This document shows positions 7,731 to 17,750 of a stretch of DNA of 61,031 nucleotides, one piece after another (position 1 is the first letter of the stretch; the number at the start of each line of letters is the position of its first letter). Source of the stretch: Candidatus Margulisiibacteriota bacterium (GTDB lineage Bacteria; Margulisbacteria; Riflemargulisbacteria; GWF2-35-9); NCBI GenBank assembly GCA_028715625.1, contig JAQURL010000006.1:1-61031 (forward strand). Reading direction: 5' to 3'. The notes beneath the pieces are model-generated. The model was not told where the DNA came from. It saw only the letters and a program-made list of their open reading frames with translations, and ran no database searches. The translations under genes and the position numbers were made by a program.

Positions 7731-10700
7731 ATGAAAATGAACTTTAAAATTATCCATTCACCTCTGCAAATTTCTATTACCGAAAATCCAGGTTGTGATT
7801 ACCTGAATAATCCGGTCAAATGGGATTTCCAGAAAAGGATCCAGGATACATCGCTGGATGTGTTTTCTTACACAAAACTGGGCAACAATCTGAACCTTGT
7901 CGTGTGGTGCGATACTGAGGGGATACTGGTTAACCCTACTACCGAATCACTGAATGTTCTGCAATGCGCCGGGATCAACATGAACCTTATAAAGGTGGTA
8001 ATAATCACTGAAAATAATCAGGCTGTAGCTGACGGGCTGTTGAAATTGATATTAAATCGCGAACGCCTTCAGGTTGTAGCTGATGAAAGAGTTCTGCAGG
8101 AACTTCAAAACATGCTTGATAATTTGAACCCGGAATTCAGCGGCGAATATGATATAAAAAGCTGGATAGATTTCATACCTTTGTCTGCTGAATCGTCGGC
8201 TTTAATAAAATCCGGAGATTCACAGCAGTTAAAAATAGCCGCAAAGACCTCAGGTTTGTTTATAAAATTCAAAAAACATACATTGTTACTAGCCCAGGTT
8301 ATGCACAAAAAACTGCTGGAAAATGAAATTATCATAGCGAGAAAACCTGATAAGGATTTTCTAAAAAGTTATTTGAGAGGGGTGGCCTTATTTTCACATC
8401 TTGACGATAAAGACCTGGAAACAATCATCGCGGAGTCGGAAGTAAAGGAAGTCCTGCCTCAGGAAAATATTGTAACCGAAGGAGAAGAATCCGATGCCTG
8501 CTATGTGTTGCTCAACGGTAAAGCCGATGTTGTAAACAAACAACAGGAAACAGTCTGGAGCTTTTGCGGTCGGGATTTTTTCGGAGAAGTGGGCCTGCAA
8601 AGTAATCAACCGCGCAACGCCACAATTACTGCCCGTACTTATGTTACTGCGTTAAAAATAAATAAAGATTTATACAACAGAATTATATACAACCCTTTAC
8701 GCGGCTCCTCACAATTCAATGCCCAATTTAATGCCATCAAATGGAGTCTGGAAGCGTTTTTTAAGAAAATGGCCCCGGATATTCATCTTTCCGAAGCTTC
8801 TCTGGAGGAGATAGCTCTAAGGGTAAAACCGGAAAAATACACTGATGAAGTTCAGGAAGGCGCTGTCGGTGATTGTGCCTATATTATTCTGGAAGGCGAT
8901 GTAAAGGTTAGCAGACACGGGCAGGACCTGGCCATACTGGGACCGTTATCCATCTTTGGAGAAATGGCGCTATTGATGTCTTCAGCCAGAAGAACGGCAA
9001 CAGTTACCTCTGAAAAAGGGCAAGAAGTAAAAGTTCTGAAAATAAACAGAAAACTCTTTGAATTTATTCTTTATCGTTACCCTGGCGTGGACAAGGGATT
9101 AAAAGAAATAATGCTGCAGCGTAAAAGGGAAAGCCGAGCCAGGTTATTCCGGCCGTATCAGGTGTCTACCTCGGAAATCACGTCCCCTGTCTTTATCAAG
9201 AATACAACCGATGTAACTCTGCTCAGCAGATGGAACGGATTTCTGAAATTATTTTCCATAGAATTTAAAGCTGTAAGGACCAGTTTGCCGGAATTCAAAA
9301 AAATGACCGGAGAGATAGCTTTGCTGCAAAACCTGATAACAGGTTTGCTGGGTGAGACTTTATTAAGACAAGGTTACATTCAAAAAATCATTATGGGGGT
9401 AAACCTTAATAATCAGCGGATAGTCTACCTACCTTCAGAAAAAACACTGCTGGTATCTAAAGAATTATTTTCCTCAGATCGTGATACATTTATCAGGACC
9501 TGCCTGGTAGAACTTGGGAAAATAGTTTCGGTCTACCTCTGGGAAACAGAATTGACGCAGTCTGAAAAAACCGAACTGGAAGGAGACCTTTCCTTTCTTT
9601 TTAAACATGCCGACCTTCTTCCGGCAAATCTGAAAACCGGTATCGAAGGCTGTCTGCCTGATGCTGCCAGCATTATTATTCATTTTTTCAGACAATATGT
9701 CTTGTCCGGCGATGAGTTCAGAAACAGTTTAGCTTCGCTGGAACTGAATACGGAAATAAAAACAGCCCTGTCCCATATTTACAACTTGTTTAAAAACCTG
9801 CAATTTGCCGGGCGGGAATTTACAAATCACCAAATTCAACTGGATCTGTTTTCCCAGGATACCGCTTTAAGACATAACAGACTGCAGACCAAAGAACTCA
9901 CTAAAGAAAAAGCCGGCGCCGCAGTGGGAGAAATCATCAATACTGCCTTTGCCAGGTTTGTTTACTACGATAAAACTTATTTATATAAAAAAATCTACGA
10001 ACCTGAAATTTTTAATACGGTTAAATTCAATTTGATCCGGCAGATGAACAAACAGTTCACACATTTTAATATTCAGAAATTTTCAGACCATGTAATTGAA
10101 ATATCGGTTTATGATCCGGCTATCCAGGAACGTTTTATACTTACTTTCAATCGGGTAAGGAACGGAAAATTCTACGGCTGGAAGCTAAATGAGACATTGC
10201 TCGCCACAAACCATATGAAGAATGTACCGCCTCCGGTAAAAGTGATACTGGTAAATCTGGAAAGTCAGCAATTCGGCGGTGTAAAAGGTACTCCTGAAAA
10301 TGTGCTTACACTGGAAGCGTATTTGAATGCCTATGAAAAAGAAAAAGCCAGCGCTTCTATTTATGATTGCCAGTGGCCGGAAAATAATCTTGATTCCTTG
10401 CAAGCTGAGCTGGAATTAAATTGCCCGGACGTAATTGGTATTTCCGCTACTTTCGGCACATTGGGCGAACTGGAAAAACTGCTAACAAATCTGGAAAAAC
10501 TTAAGAAAAAACCGTTAATAGTGGTAGGCGGCCTATTGAGCACCTGGACATATGATTATATTCTGGAGCGCTTTCCCAATGTTTTCTGCTCACGGTACGA
10601 GGGTGAAGAATCGCTGGCCAAACTTGTTGAACTGTTAAGCAATTTACCTGTAGATAATCTTCACCAGTTCATTACAAATAATCTGAGTGAATTATCCCTG

Positions 10701-13700
10701 ATCCCCAACCTGGCCTTTAAACATGACGGACAGCTGCATGTTCACCCGCATATGTTTGTTGATCCTGCCACCATACCTGTGCCGGACAGACAGACAAACA
10801 TAGATCGGGAAATCGCGGCCGGGTTTTTGCTGAACGCCGAAGGACTGGGTAGAGGCTGCGGTTACAGAAAATGCTGGTTTTGCACACATACACATGGAAA
10901 GATCAGATTTTTTCCTATGGAAAGATCAATAAAAGACTTTGAAGCTTACATGGAAGCCGGAGCGCCTTTCATTATTTATGTAGATGAAGATTTTTTATCC
11001 ACGGAAAATTTTCAAAAAGGAATTGATTTTGCGAGTGAGGTGCTCAAACTCAAATCGAATTCCAGCAAGCCTTCTCCGGCTTTTTATATTGCCGCCAGAG
11101 CACAGGCTATTTTTAAGGCAAATGACCCTGAAGGAAATGAAAAACGTCTGGAAGTGTTACGTTTGCTCAAAAAAGCCGGTCTTAACAAAATCTTTTTGGG
11201 CGGTGAATCCGGTTCTGAAACCCAGTTTCACAAAGTGTACCATAAAGGCGGCAGCATCGCTGAGGTAGAAAAAGCCATTGAGATACTCAGACAGGAAGGT
11301 ATTCAGGTTGTGGTCGGCTATATCACTTTTGATCCGGCGCTTACCCTGTCCGGCCTGGAAGATGATCTGGCCTTTATGCTCCGCAACAAACTTGTGGATG
11401 TTGACCCCCTGACAGAACCGCTCAATCCTTTTAAATATTACCGGGCGCAAATCGGCTCCACCCTTGTCAATAAATTCAGAAATATCGGGCTTATCTCCAG
11501 TTCCTTAAACAATGATCTGCTCTCCTATGATACTGTTTACCGTAACCAATTTATAAGTCTCATTACCGGTGCGGGTAATGTCTGGAAAAATATAACCAAC
11601 GAGCTGGACTATTATTTGAAGGGTGTTTTGTGGTTTGCTGAGCAATCTGAGGAAGAAATGAAAAGGGCCGGGCATTTTGTAGGTCTCTATAACCATTTGA
11701 AGTCTCTGGATTTTCAGCTTATCGCCGCGCTTAATTCCATATTGAAGGTCATGGACATTACCGAGAGACAATGGTTAGACCGGCTGACCTTAAAACTTGA
11801 CGGCCTTGAACCGCAAAAAATCATTTATGAGCTGAACAGGCTGTTTTTCCCGCATACGGAACTTGTGAAAAGTCTGGAAGATTATATCGCTAAAAACCCG
11901 GTCAAACTTGACGGTCAATTAATAAAAGATTTCATCCTGGGTAATTTCCCTGAAAATTTTGATTTCGGCACAAGTGACATAAATACTTATAAGACATGGC
12001 TAAAAGAAATAAGAGAAGATATAGGGCATCAACTAGTTTTTTACTTTAATAATAAAGAAGAAAAAAATAATCTTATAACTGATATAAATAAAACTGTAGC
12101 TGATTATCTGCATAAAAGATTGAAACTTTTAGAAAATTTCTCAGGTTCCAACTGGGAGGATTATTACAACATTCATCCTGAGGCAATTGTCCGGGGCCTG
12201 GAGTTTCAAAAAGCCATTAAAAAAAGTATCAGGGAGCATAAAAACACTCTGGAGAGTTCCGCGCAATATATAACTGAAGGTGTACTTAATAATCCGGAAT
12301 TTAAAATCTACTGGAGGACAAGTTTTGATGATTACCTGTCATACAGGCACCCGAGCCTTATCCGTCCTGTGCAGGCCCTGTATAAACTCTTTGACAGCCT
12401 GAAGGATTTTCCAAAGGGTATTGCCAAAGGTGTTGATGGTATTTATCTATACCCTGAGGAAAAAATATATAAGGATAAAAAATTATCGTCATCAGTTAAT
12501 GTTATGGAACTGGCCAATGAATATGTTCAAAAACTGGCGATTAATGTACTCGATGTTTTCGCAGAGAATGAGCAGACAATCAGGGCCCTAAACAATATGT
12601 ACCGGAAAGCAAAAGATCATCTTTATACCGACCTGCAGTCCGTTCTTGATGACTTACAGGCACTTTATCGTCAGCTTGGAAACACACTTGAATCCGGCAC
12701 GGAATATCTTGGAATTTCAGCAAATCCCGCGACACTTGACGGGAAGTCCCTGTTAAAATTAAACGAAAATACTACTATTGTACTGAAAAATAAAAATATG
12801 GTTTCTCAAATGACCATTTCCGGACTTGATAAATTTCTGGAAATTGACGGCGATAACCTGGAAATAAAAAATCAGCAACAATTTATTACTGCATTTAACA
12901 CCTTATTTGATTCTATCCTCAAACAACCTTTTGCCCGTGAGCAGGAAAAGATCAATATTATAAACACACTTATGGCCATGCTGCTTAAATGTACGCAGGT
13001 AACTGAGGATTGGCTAAATGAACTGGCGGAAAAATTTGATCGCAGCATAAAACCGATGACTGTATATCTTCCTGATACAGCATCTTATCATGATTGGCAG
13101 AAGCTTAATCCGAATGTTGCTTTTACTTTTGTCCACCCGGAAATTTTCGCCAGGGCCTGGCCGGGCCTGGAAAATCATCTGGGGAAAATATTACTCCTGG
13201 CTAACCCACAGCAGCTGGACAATTTCCAGAATATGCTGGAACTGTTTCGAAAAGGGAAAATTGATCCTGCCTGGATTACCTTTATTTATGAAATGTTTTT
13301 CAACATACTGACCGCGAACAGTTTTGCCCGCAATAAAAATCAGGATGATATCGTAAATAATTACACCACCCTTTCCATGAGGCTGATGCCAAAAAAGACA
13401 CCGGTAATCCTGCTCAAAAAAAATGATCCCAGGGTTCAGCATTTTATATCTGAACAAAAAGATGTTAATGAATATCTGCAAAAAGACAGCGATAAAGTAA
13501 GGTTTATTGTCCATCCGCAGGTTTATGATGAATGGAAACGTAACGGCGCGGTGCCATTTGGCAATGAAGAAATAGAATGGGGCCTTACCTATCCTACTTC
13601 CTCAGCCAGGACCCTGTATGTTCTACATGACGAGGGGGATATAATTGCCAAAACGCATTCAGGCATATGGATAGGGCCGTCCAAAAGACACTTTAAAAAA

Positions 13701-15953
13701 GATAATGTGGAACACAGCCGCGAGATTTCTCAAAAAATAATAAATTCTTTAAGTAAAAACGAACTCCCCAGAGACATTAAAAATCAATTCGGATTTATTG
13801 ACGACAGTTGCGCTTCGATCATCAATGATCCTGCTTACTATCCTGACGGTGGCAGTATAGGAATGACCGTACGCAGTGCCAAAGCTTACCCTCAGATTAA
13901 CAACGCTTCTGACAAACGGGTGCTGATACCGGCTTTCGGCATGCATAATAACGCCGTTAACCTGCAAAACAATCCTGCCCCGCACGTTCTGGTACAGTTC
14001 ATAGAAAACAATATTAAAAATACCGGAGAAGAACCGCTCAAATATTTTATGGAAACTATTTTAAGACCGCTGTACCGTATGTTCCTGTACTTTATGTTTA
14101 AACAAGGCATACTGCTGGAGCCTCACGGGCAGAATTTCTTTCTGGAAGTGAATGAAAAAGGCCAGCTGACACGTCTTGTTTTTAAAGACTGGCAAAGCAC
14201 TATGGTAGACATGGAAACCCGTATCCAGCGCGGTTTACCCACTGACCAGATATTAAAACATCATTTTGGCAAAGAAGCCGGGATATCGTTAAGTCTCAGT
14301 CTGGTTTTCGATTATTATTTCGGCACCTATCTTTTTGAAAAAGTCCTGAAGACCATGGTCAACGCTTATCATGGACAAACCGCCAAAGAAGAGTTTGAAC
14401 TTAAATTGGTTACCATGTTCAAACAAATATTTGAAGAAGAAGTAGACAAATATAAAAGCCGTAAAAATGAATTTCCGGATTTTCTGGTGAGGCACGGTAA
14501 AAAGCCCAAGGATGACCTGAGTAATAATGTATATTTCGCGGTTAACGGGCCTCCGGAATTCAGAAATACTTCTTTTGAAAGATCTATTTTTCAGGCGGTG
14601 GCTGAAAGGCAATACCGCGGGAAAATAACTGTGGACCTGAAAACCATACAGGAAGAAAACGCCATTATCACCGGACAAACATCTGAAACTTCAAAAAACC
14701 AGATCGACCTGGAAAAAACCAGATTATTTCTGAAAAATAATAACCAGTGGACTGACGTGCGCGAATTGCCGCCAAAAAGTTCTGAAAGTGCCGGAGCGTT
14801 TTATATGGTCTTACCTGACAATTTTTCCGCTGATAAAAAGTATGACCTGCAGGTCCTGCTGCATGGCATGGATTCCAGTGTAACAGATGCTTATAGCTGG
14901 GCAGACAAGCTCGCCCGACCTGACACAATTTTTATAATCCCCTTTGCCCCCTGGGAACAAGCCGGAAAAAGATACACCTGGTATACCAGAGAAGCTGTAG
15001 AACCAACCAAACAGGTATCCCTGGAATATCTGAAAGACATTACCCGGCACGCAAAAAGTCTGCTCAACATTAACAAATGTTATATCGGTGGCAATTCTAT
15101 GGGGGGATATATGGCTGTTCACAGCCTGTTTACTGACAAGGACAATCTTTTTGACGGGGCTTTCGCGATTAACGCGCCTTTCAAAACAACTTATCTGGGG
15201 TCAGACCTGGAGTCGGTTACAGACGGCAGGCAAAAACCGGTACTTCTATTTCATTTAACTAAAGATGACATTGTTAATCCGCAACAAAGTGAGGACGCGG
15301 CAAATTTTCTTGGAAAACACGGTTACCAACCTCGAACCAGAGTTTTTCAGATGGGTCAGCATCACGAGCTTACACCATTGATGGCCTCTGAAATATCACA
15401 ATTTTTTGCCGGTCCTGCCAAGCAACCCGTTGCTGAACTTGATAAAATGTTAAGTGAGCTTCCTGCCAAAATGTTTAATGAGCTTTCCGCAACCTGTATC
15501 GATATAAAAAACACCGGTTCGATACAAAACTATTTATATAAAAAATTGTATGACAAAACAGCCGGTTTCCATGAACGCAGCCTGAGCCTGGCTTTGCTTG
15601 AAAAATTAAATGATAAACGTATTTACAGTTCCTGGGAAAATCATTCCCATATTAATCAATTGACCGAATCCAAGGCAAAACTGGCTACACTGGAAAGAAC
15701 GCTGTTTTACTTAACAGCACATTTGGCTTATTTGGACTTAAATGATTTAACAAGCCCGGCAAAAGAAAATTTTGCGGTAATTGCATCTTCTTTTCGCAAA
15801 ATACAATATGATTTCAACGAATTGCTGATTAAAAATGAGGCAACAATGAATTTAAATATCATAAAAAATCTGACCGCGAAAATTGACTGGCTTTACGACT
15901 CGGCGTTAAATCTGCAAAAAGAACTGTTCAGATTAATTTATCGCCCAAAGTAA
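7731..15953 (+). CDS. Giant fusion: degenerate MBL, two cNMP domains, B12-like/radical SAM, NIS-synthetase-like, esterase
   Basis: A 2740-residue protein with no signal peptide. Residues about 40-200 resemble a metallo-beta-lactamase fold with the metal motif lost (TENNQAVADG at 93-102). Two cyclic-nucleotide domains have phosphate cassettes FGEVGL...PR (284-295) and FGEMAL...RR (409-421). A B12-binding-like Rossmann domain (836 to about 965) lacks DxHxxG, and the radical SAM core has Cys1043, Cys1048 and Cys1051 (CX4CX2C). Helical region about 1250-1880. Residues about 1900-2260 look like an IucA/IucC siderophore synthetase: SSARTL (1957-1962), EPHGQN (2130-2135) and FKDW with Asp2153. An alpha/beta-hydrolase follows with Ser2456 (GNSMGG), Asp2512 or Asp2513, and His2544 or His2545. 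The C-terminus is helical. Inferred: a cyclic-nucleotide-controlled natural-product assembly enzyme. Product unknown. Confidence 0.85.
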   Translation: MKMNFKIIHSPLQISITENPGCDYLNNPVKWDFQKRIQDTSLDVFSYTKLGNNLNLVVWCDTEGILVNPTTESLNVLQCAGINMNLIKVVIITENNQAVADGLLKLILNRERLQVVADERVLQELQNMLDNLNPEFSGEYDIKSWIDFIPLSAESSALIKSGDSQQLKIAAKTSGLFIKFKKHTLLLAQVMHKKLLENEIIIARKPDKDFLKSYLRGVALFSHLDDKDLETIIAESEVKEVLPQENIVTEGEESDACYVLLNGKADVVNKQQETVWSFCGRDFFGEVGLQSNQPRNATITARTYVTALKINKDLYNRIIYNPLRGSSQFNAQFNAIKWSLEAFFKKMAPDIHLSEASLEEIALRVKPEKYTDEVQEGAVGDCAYIILEGDVKVSRHGQDLAILGPLSIFGEMALLMSSARRTATVTSEKGQEVKVLKINRKLFEFILYRYPGVDKGLKEIMLQRKRESRARLFRPYQVSTSEITSPVFIKNTTDVTLLSRWNGFLKLFSIEFKAVRTSLPEFKKMTGEIALLQNLITGLLGETLLRQGYIQKIIMGVNLNNQRIVYLPSEKTLLVSKELFSSDRDTFIRTCLVELGKIVSVYLWETELTQSEKTELEGDLSFLFKHADLLPANLKTGIEGCLPDAASIIIHFFRQYVLSGDEFRNSLASLELNTEIKTALSHIYNLFKNLQFAGREFTNHQIQLDLFSQDTALRHNRLQTKELTKEKAGAAVGEIINTAFARFVYYDKTYLYKKIYEPEIFNTVKFNLIRQMNKQFTHFNIQKFSDHVIEISVYDPAIQERFILTFNRVRNGKFYGWKLNETLLATNHMKNVPPPVKVILVNLESQQFGGVKGTPENVLTLEAYLNAYEKEKASASIYDCQWPENNLDSLQAELELNCPDVIGISATFGTLGELEKLLTNLEKLKKKPLIVVGGLLSTWTYDYILERFPNVFCSRYEGEESLAKLVELLSNLPVDNLHQFITNNLSELSLIPNLAFKHDGQLHVHPHMFVDPATIPVPDRQTNIDREIAAGFLLNAEGLGRGCGYRKCWFCTHTHGKIRFFPMERSIKDFEAYMEAGAPFIIYVDEDFLSTENFQKGIDFASEVLKLKSNSSKPSPAFYIAARAQAIFKANDPEGNEKRLEVLRLLKKAGLNKIFLGGESGSETQFHKVYHKGGSIAEVEKAIEILRQEGIQVVVGYITFDPALTLSGLEDDLAFMLRNKLVDVDPLTEPLNPFKYYRAQIGSTLVNKFRNIGLISSSLNNDLLSYDTVYRNQFISLITGAGNVWKNITNELDYYLKGVLWFAEQSEEEMKRAGHFVGLYNHLKSLDFQLIAALNSILKVMDITERQWLDRLTLKLDGLEPQKIIYELNRLFFPHTELVKSLEDYIAKNPVKLDGQLIKDFILGNFPENFDFGTSDINTYKTWLKEIREDIGHQLVFYFNNKEEKNNLITDINKTVADYLHKRLKLLENFSGSNWEDYYNIHPEAIVRGLEFQKAIKKSIREHKNTLESSAQYITEGVLNNPEFKIYWRTSFDDYLSYRHPSLIRPVQALYKLFDSLKDFPKGIAKGVDGIYLYPEEKIYKDKKLSSSVNVMELANEYVQKLAINVLDVFAENEQTIRALNNMYRKAKDHLYTDLQSVLDDLQALYRQLGNTLESGTEYLGISANPATLDGKSLLKLNENTTIVLKNKNMVSQMTISGLDKFLEIDGDNLEIKNQQQFITAFNTLFDSILKQPFAREQEKINIINTLMAMLLKCTQVTEDWLNELAEKFDRSIKPMTVYLPDTASYHDWQKLNPNVAFTFVHPEIFARAWPGLENHLGKILLLANPQQLDNFQNMLELFRKGKIDPAWITFIYEMFFNILTANSFARNKNQDDIVNNYTTLSMRLMPKKTPVILLKKNDPRVQHFISEQKDVNEYLQKDSDKVRFIVHPQVYDEWKRNGAVPFGNEEIEWGLTYPTSSARTLYVLHDEGDIIAKTHSGIWIGPSKRHFKKDNVEHSREISQKIINSLSKNELPRDIKNQFGFIDDSCASIINDPAYYPDGGSIGMTVRSAKAYPQINNASDKRVLIPAFGMHNNAVNLQNNPAPHVLVQFIENNIKNTGEEPLKYFMETILRPLYRMFLYFMFKQGILLEPHGQNFFLEVNEKGQLTRLVFKDWQSTMVDMETRIQRGLPTDQILKHHFGKEAGISLSLSLVFDYYFGTYLFEKVLKTMVNAYHGQTAKEEFELKLVTMFKQIFEEEVDKYKSRKNEFPDFLVRHGKKPKDDLSNNVYFAVNGPPEFRNTSFERSIFQAVAERQYRGKITVDLKTIQEENAIITGQTSETSKNQIDLEKTRLFLKNNNQWTDVRELPPKSSESAGAFYMVLPDNFSADKKYDLQVLLHGMDSSVTDAYSWADKLARPDTIFIIPFAPWEQAGKRYTWYTREAVEPTKQVSLEYLKDITRHAKSLLNINKCYIGGNSMGGYMAVHSLFTDKDNLFDGAFAINAPFKTTYLGSDLESVTDGRQKPVLLFHLTKDDIVNPQQSEDAANFLGKHGYQPRTRVFQMGQHHELTPLMASEISQFFAGPAKQPVAELDKMLSELPAKMFNELSATCIDIKNTGSIQNYLYKKLYDKTAGFHERSLSLALLEKLNDKRIYSSWENHSHINQLTESKAKLATLERTLFYLTAHLAYLDLNDLTSPAKENFAVIASSFRKIQYDFNELLIKNEATMNLNIIKNLTAKIDWLYDSALNLQKELFRLIYRPK
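15896..15932 (+). repeat. 37-bp direct repeat, copy 1 (3' end of the giant gene)
   Basis: Begins CGACTCGGCG and ends GTTCAGA, inside the last codons of the giant fusion gene. An identical 37-bp copy lies 225 bp downstream (16121-16157). The sequence just after both copies is also similar but diverged. Confidence 0.9.
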
Positions 15954-16080
15954 GTAATATATCCTCTTCTATACTTGTCTCACAAAATACAAAATGAGTT
16001 AATTTATTATTCCAGCGACCCAATCTGCGACCTAGGCGAGAAGCGGGAATCTGTTATCTACAGGATTTCGTAATTAATGG

Positions 16081-16103
16081 ATTCTCCGGTCAAGCCGGAG
16101 AAT
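16081..16103. terminator. Hairpin repeat at a convergent gene junction
   Basis: Perfect 9-bp stem ATTCTCCGG / CCGGAGAAT with loop TCAAG, followed by GACATC. It sits between two convergent genes and has no U-tract, so it may be a REP-like 3'-end element instead of a classical terminator. Similar TGTCAT-plus-hairpin units occur near 28070 and 34021. Confidence 0.5.
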
Positions 16104-16120
16104 GACATCGTGATATAATG

Positions 16121-16157
16121 CGACTCGGCGTTAAATCTGCAAAAAGAACTGTTCAGA
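16121..16157 (+). repeat. 37-bp direct repeat, copy 2 (overlaps the end of the MBL gene)
   Basis: Identical to 15896-15932. The stop codon of the minus-strand metallo-beta-lactamase gene (16153-16155) falls inside it, so the duplication may have replaced the native end of that gene. Confidence 0.9.
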
Positions 16158-17670
16158 ATGATTTACCATCCACACAAGGAATAAAACAGTCGTTATTTTT
16201 TATATGGTCCAAATAAATATTAAAGGTAATCCCGCTATTATCCGTGTCGGCTCTTAATGCTTCCATATATTCAGCAAGAAAGTCTCTCACTCCCTGCTCC
16301 ACTCCAGGCATCTTAAAATGCCCGAAATCCATAAAAATATCTATGTGCTTTATCCCTTTCTTGAATTTAGCCAGGGTCACCAGATCATCAAGATATTTTT
16401 TTAAGTCAGCCAGAGTTACATCAAGCGGTTGCCCGAATTGCGGATTTATATCTCCGGTAAAAATTCTGGATTTGCTGCCGTTTGAATGCACATAACCGAA
16501 ACTGTCTATAAAATGTTTGATCGCGGGATAATTGGAAGAATTAACAGCATATAATTCAGCATTGTTGTCTAAAAACCGATGTAAAGATTTGACCGGCTGC
16601 AGCATAACTACATATTCCATATTATAAAAATTTATTTTGTCTTTGAATTTTGTAAAAAATTCAATATCTGTTACAAAAATACCAAAAAACTGTTGTTTTA
16701 ATGTTTCAATGGGTAAATAAACATTCACCTTTAATCCTTTTTTTACAGCGGCTTCGATCGTAGCTTTAAGGTAAGATGTATGGTCTTTGTGACCATGTGT
16801 TATCATAATGTTTAAATCTTTCAAGTCAGGCGCGGATATCTTTAATTCATTTATCAGAAGAGGGGTTAAAGGATTTCCTGCGTCCACTATATTAATTTCA
16901 TTGTCATCTACAAATATATGAGTTGTCTCATCGGTTTCGATATGAAAGGTTTTCAATTCTTTTATCAAATTTGTGGTTATGTTCCGTAAATTTTCTTCAG
17001 TTATGGTGATACTTCTTCCGGGTAAAGCATTAAATACGCAGTACTTGTCGATAAACTCTTTCATTTCAGCTGCATATCGCTGGAAATGACCCTGCTTAAC
17101 CAATTGCGGAAATAGTTCCGCCAGTCTTTTTGCGGCATTGTCCAGTCTTTGTTCAAACGAGGATATCAACTCCCTGATTTGATCTGCCGGCAATTTGACA
17201 CAGAAAGTCGTTTCCGAATGAAAAGGTGAAGCAATTGTCTGCAGCGTTCCGAACTGATTGTTGAGGCAATTGGAAATCAGGTCCGGTATGGAAAGAAACG
17301 CATCTTTGGATAAAATATTTATTTGCAGTTTTCTTTGCATACCTTTGTTCGCGGCATTCTGTCCGAACCAATGAACAGGTGCTATTTCCGGGGTCGCAGC
17401 CAGGTACATGGTTAAGAACTGCAAATCTCCCTTATGCGCGCAGTTTATAACCACACGATCACAATCAGCCAGATCGATTGTCTCCAGCAATTTTTTAAGG
17501 GAAGCGACCAGTGCCTTGCCTTCTGCCAAGCCCTCGGTGGTCTTGGGAGTTATTATCAAATCCATGCCCCCGTCATCTCTTTTTTCTGTTAATATTTTAA
17601 TATATTTATGCGGATCAATCTTACCATTGAGATGAGCCACCTTTATCTCGGCTATAATTTTTGTAAACAT
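16153..17670 (-). CDS. Metallo-beta-lactamase-fold hydrolase with a novel N-terminal region
   Basis: A 505-residue protein. The C-terminal half is a metallo-beta-lactamase domain with an intact metal motif HGHKDH (His292, His294, Asp296, His297), a preceding NIVDAGNP strand, FTGDIN as the likely bridging Asp, and further His residues (DFGHF, YLDHI). It should be a zinc- or iron-dependent hydrolase; the substrate is unknown. Residues 1 to about 240 match no family I recognise. It has a good AAAGGAG Shine-Dalgarno and its own sigma-28-like promoter. It faces the giant gene, whose N-terminus is a dead version of the same fold. Its last codons lie in a 37-bp repeat, so the C-terminus may be non-native. 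Confidence 0.8.
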   Translation of the reverse strand: MFTKIIAEIKVAHLNGKIDPHKYIKILTEKRDDGGMDLIITPKTTEGLAEGKALVASLKKLLETIDLADCDRVVINCAHKGDLQFLTMYLAATPEIAPVHWFGQNAANKGMQRKLQINILSKDAFLSIPDLISNCLNNQFGTLQTIASPFHSETTFCVKLPADQIRELISSFEQRLDNAAKRLAELFPQLVKQGHFQRYAAEMKEFIDKYCVFNALPGRSITITEENLRNITTNLIKELKTFHIETDETTHIFVDDNEINIVDAGNPLTPLLINELKISAPDLKDLNIMITHGHKDHTSYLKATIEAAVKKGLKVNVYLPIETLKQQFFGIFVTDIEFFTKFKDKINFYNMEYVVMLQPVKSLHRFLDNNAELYAVNSSNYPAIKHFIDSFGYVHSNGSKSRIFTGDINPQFGQPLDVTLADLKKYLDDLVTLAKFKKGIKHIDIFMDFGHFKMPGVEQGVRDFLAEYMEALRADTDNSGITFNIYLDHIKNNDCFIPCVDGKSF

Positions 17671-17703
17671 AATATTCTCCTTTTATATTTTTTCCTATAT
17701 ATC

Positions 17704-17730
17704 TTATCGGATAAAAAAATGAAAAATTTC
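17704..17730 (-). promoter_or_regulatory. Sigma-28-like promoter of the MBL gene
   Basis: On the minus strand: GAAA (17730-17727), 15 nt, TCCGATAA (17711-17704). This matches the sigma-28 pattern TAAA-N15-GCCGATAA except at the first -35 base and the first -10 base. It is followed by a leader with a Shine-Dalgarno before the ATG at 17670. Confidence 0.55.
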
Positions 17731-17750
17731 AACTAATAAAAGAAAAATAT

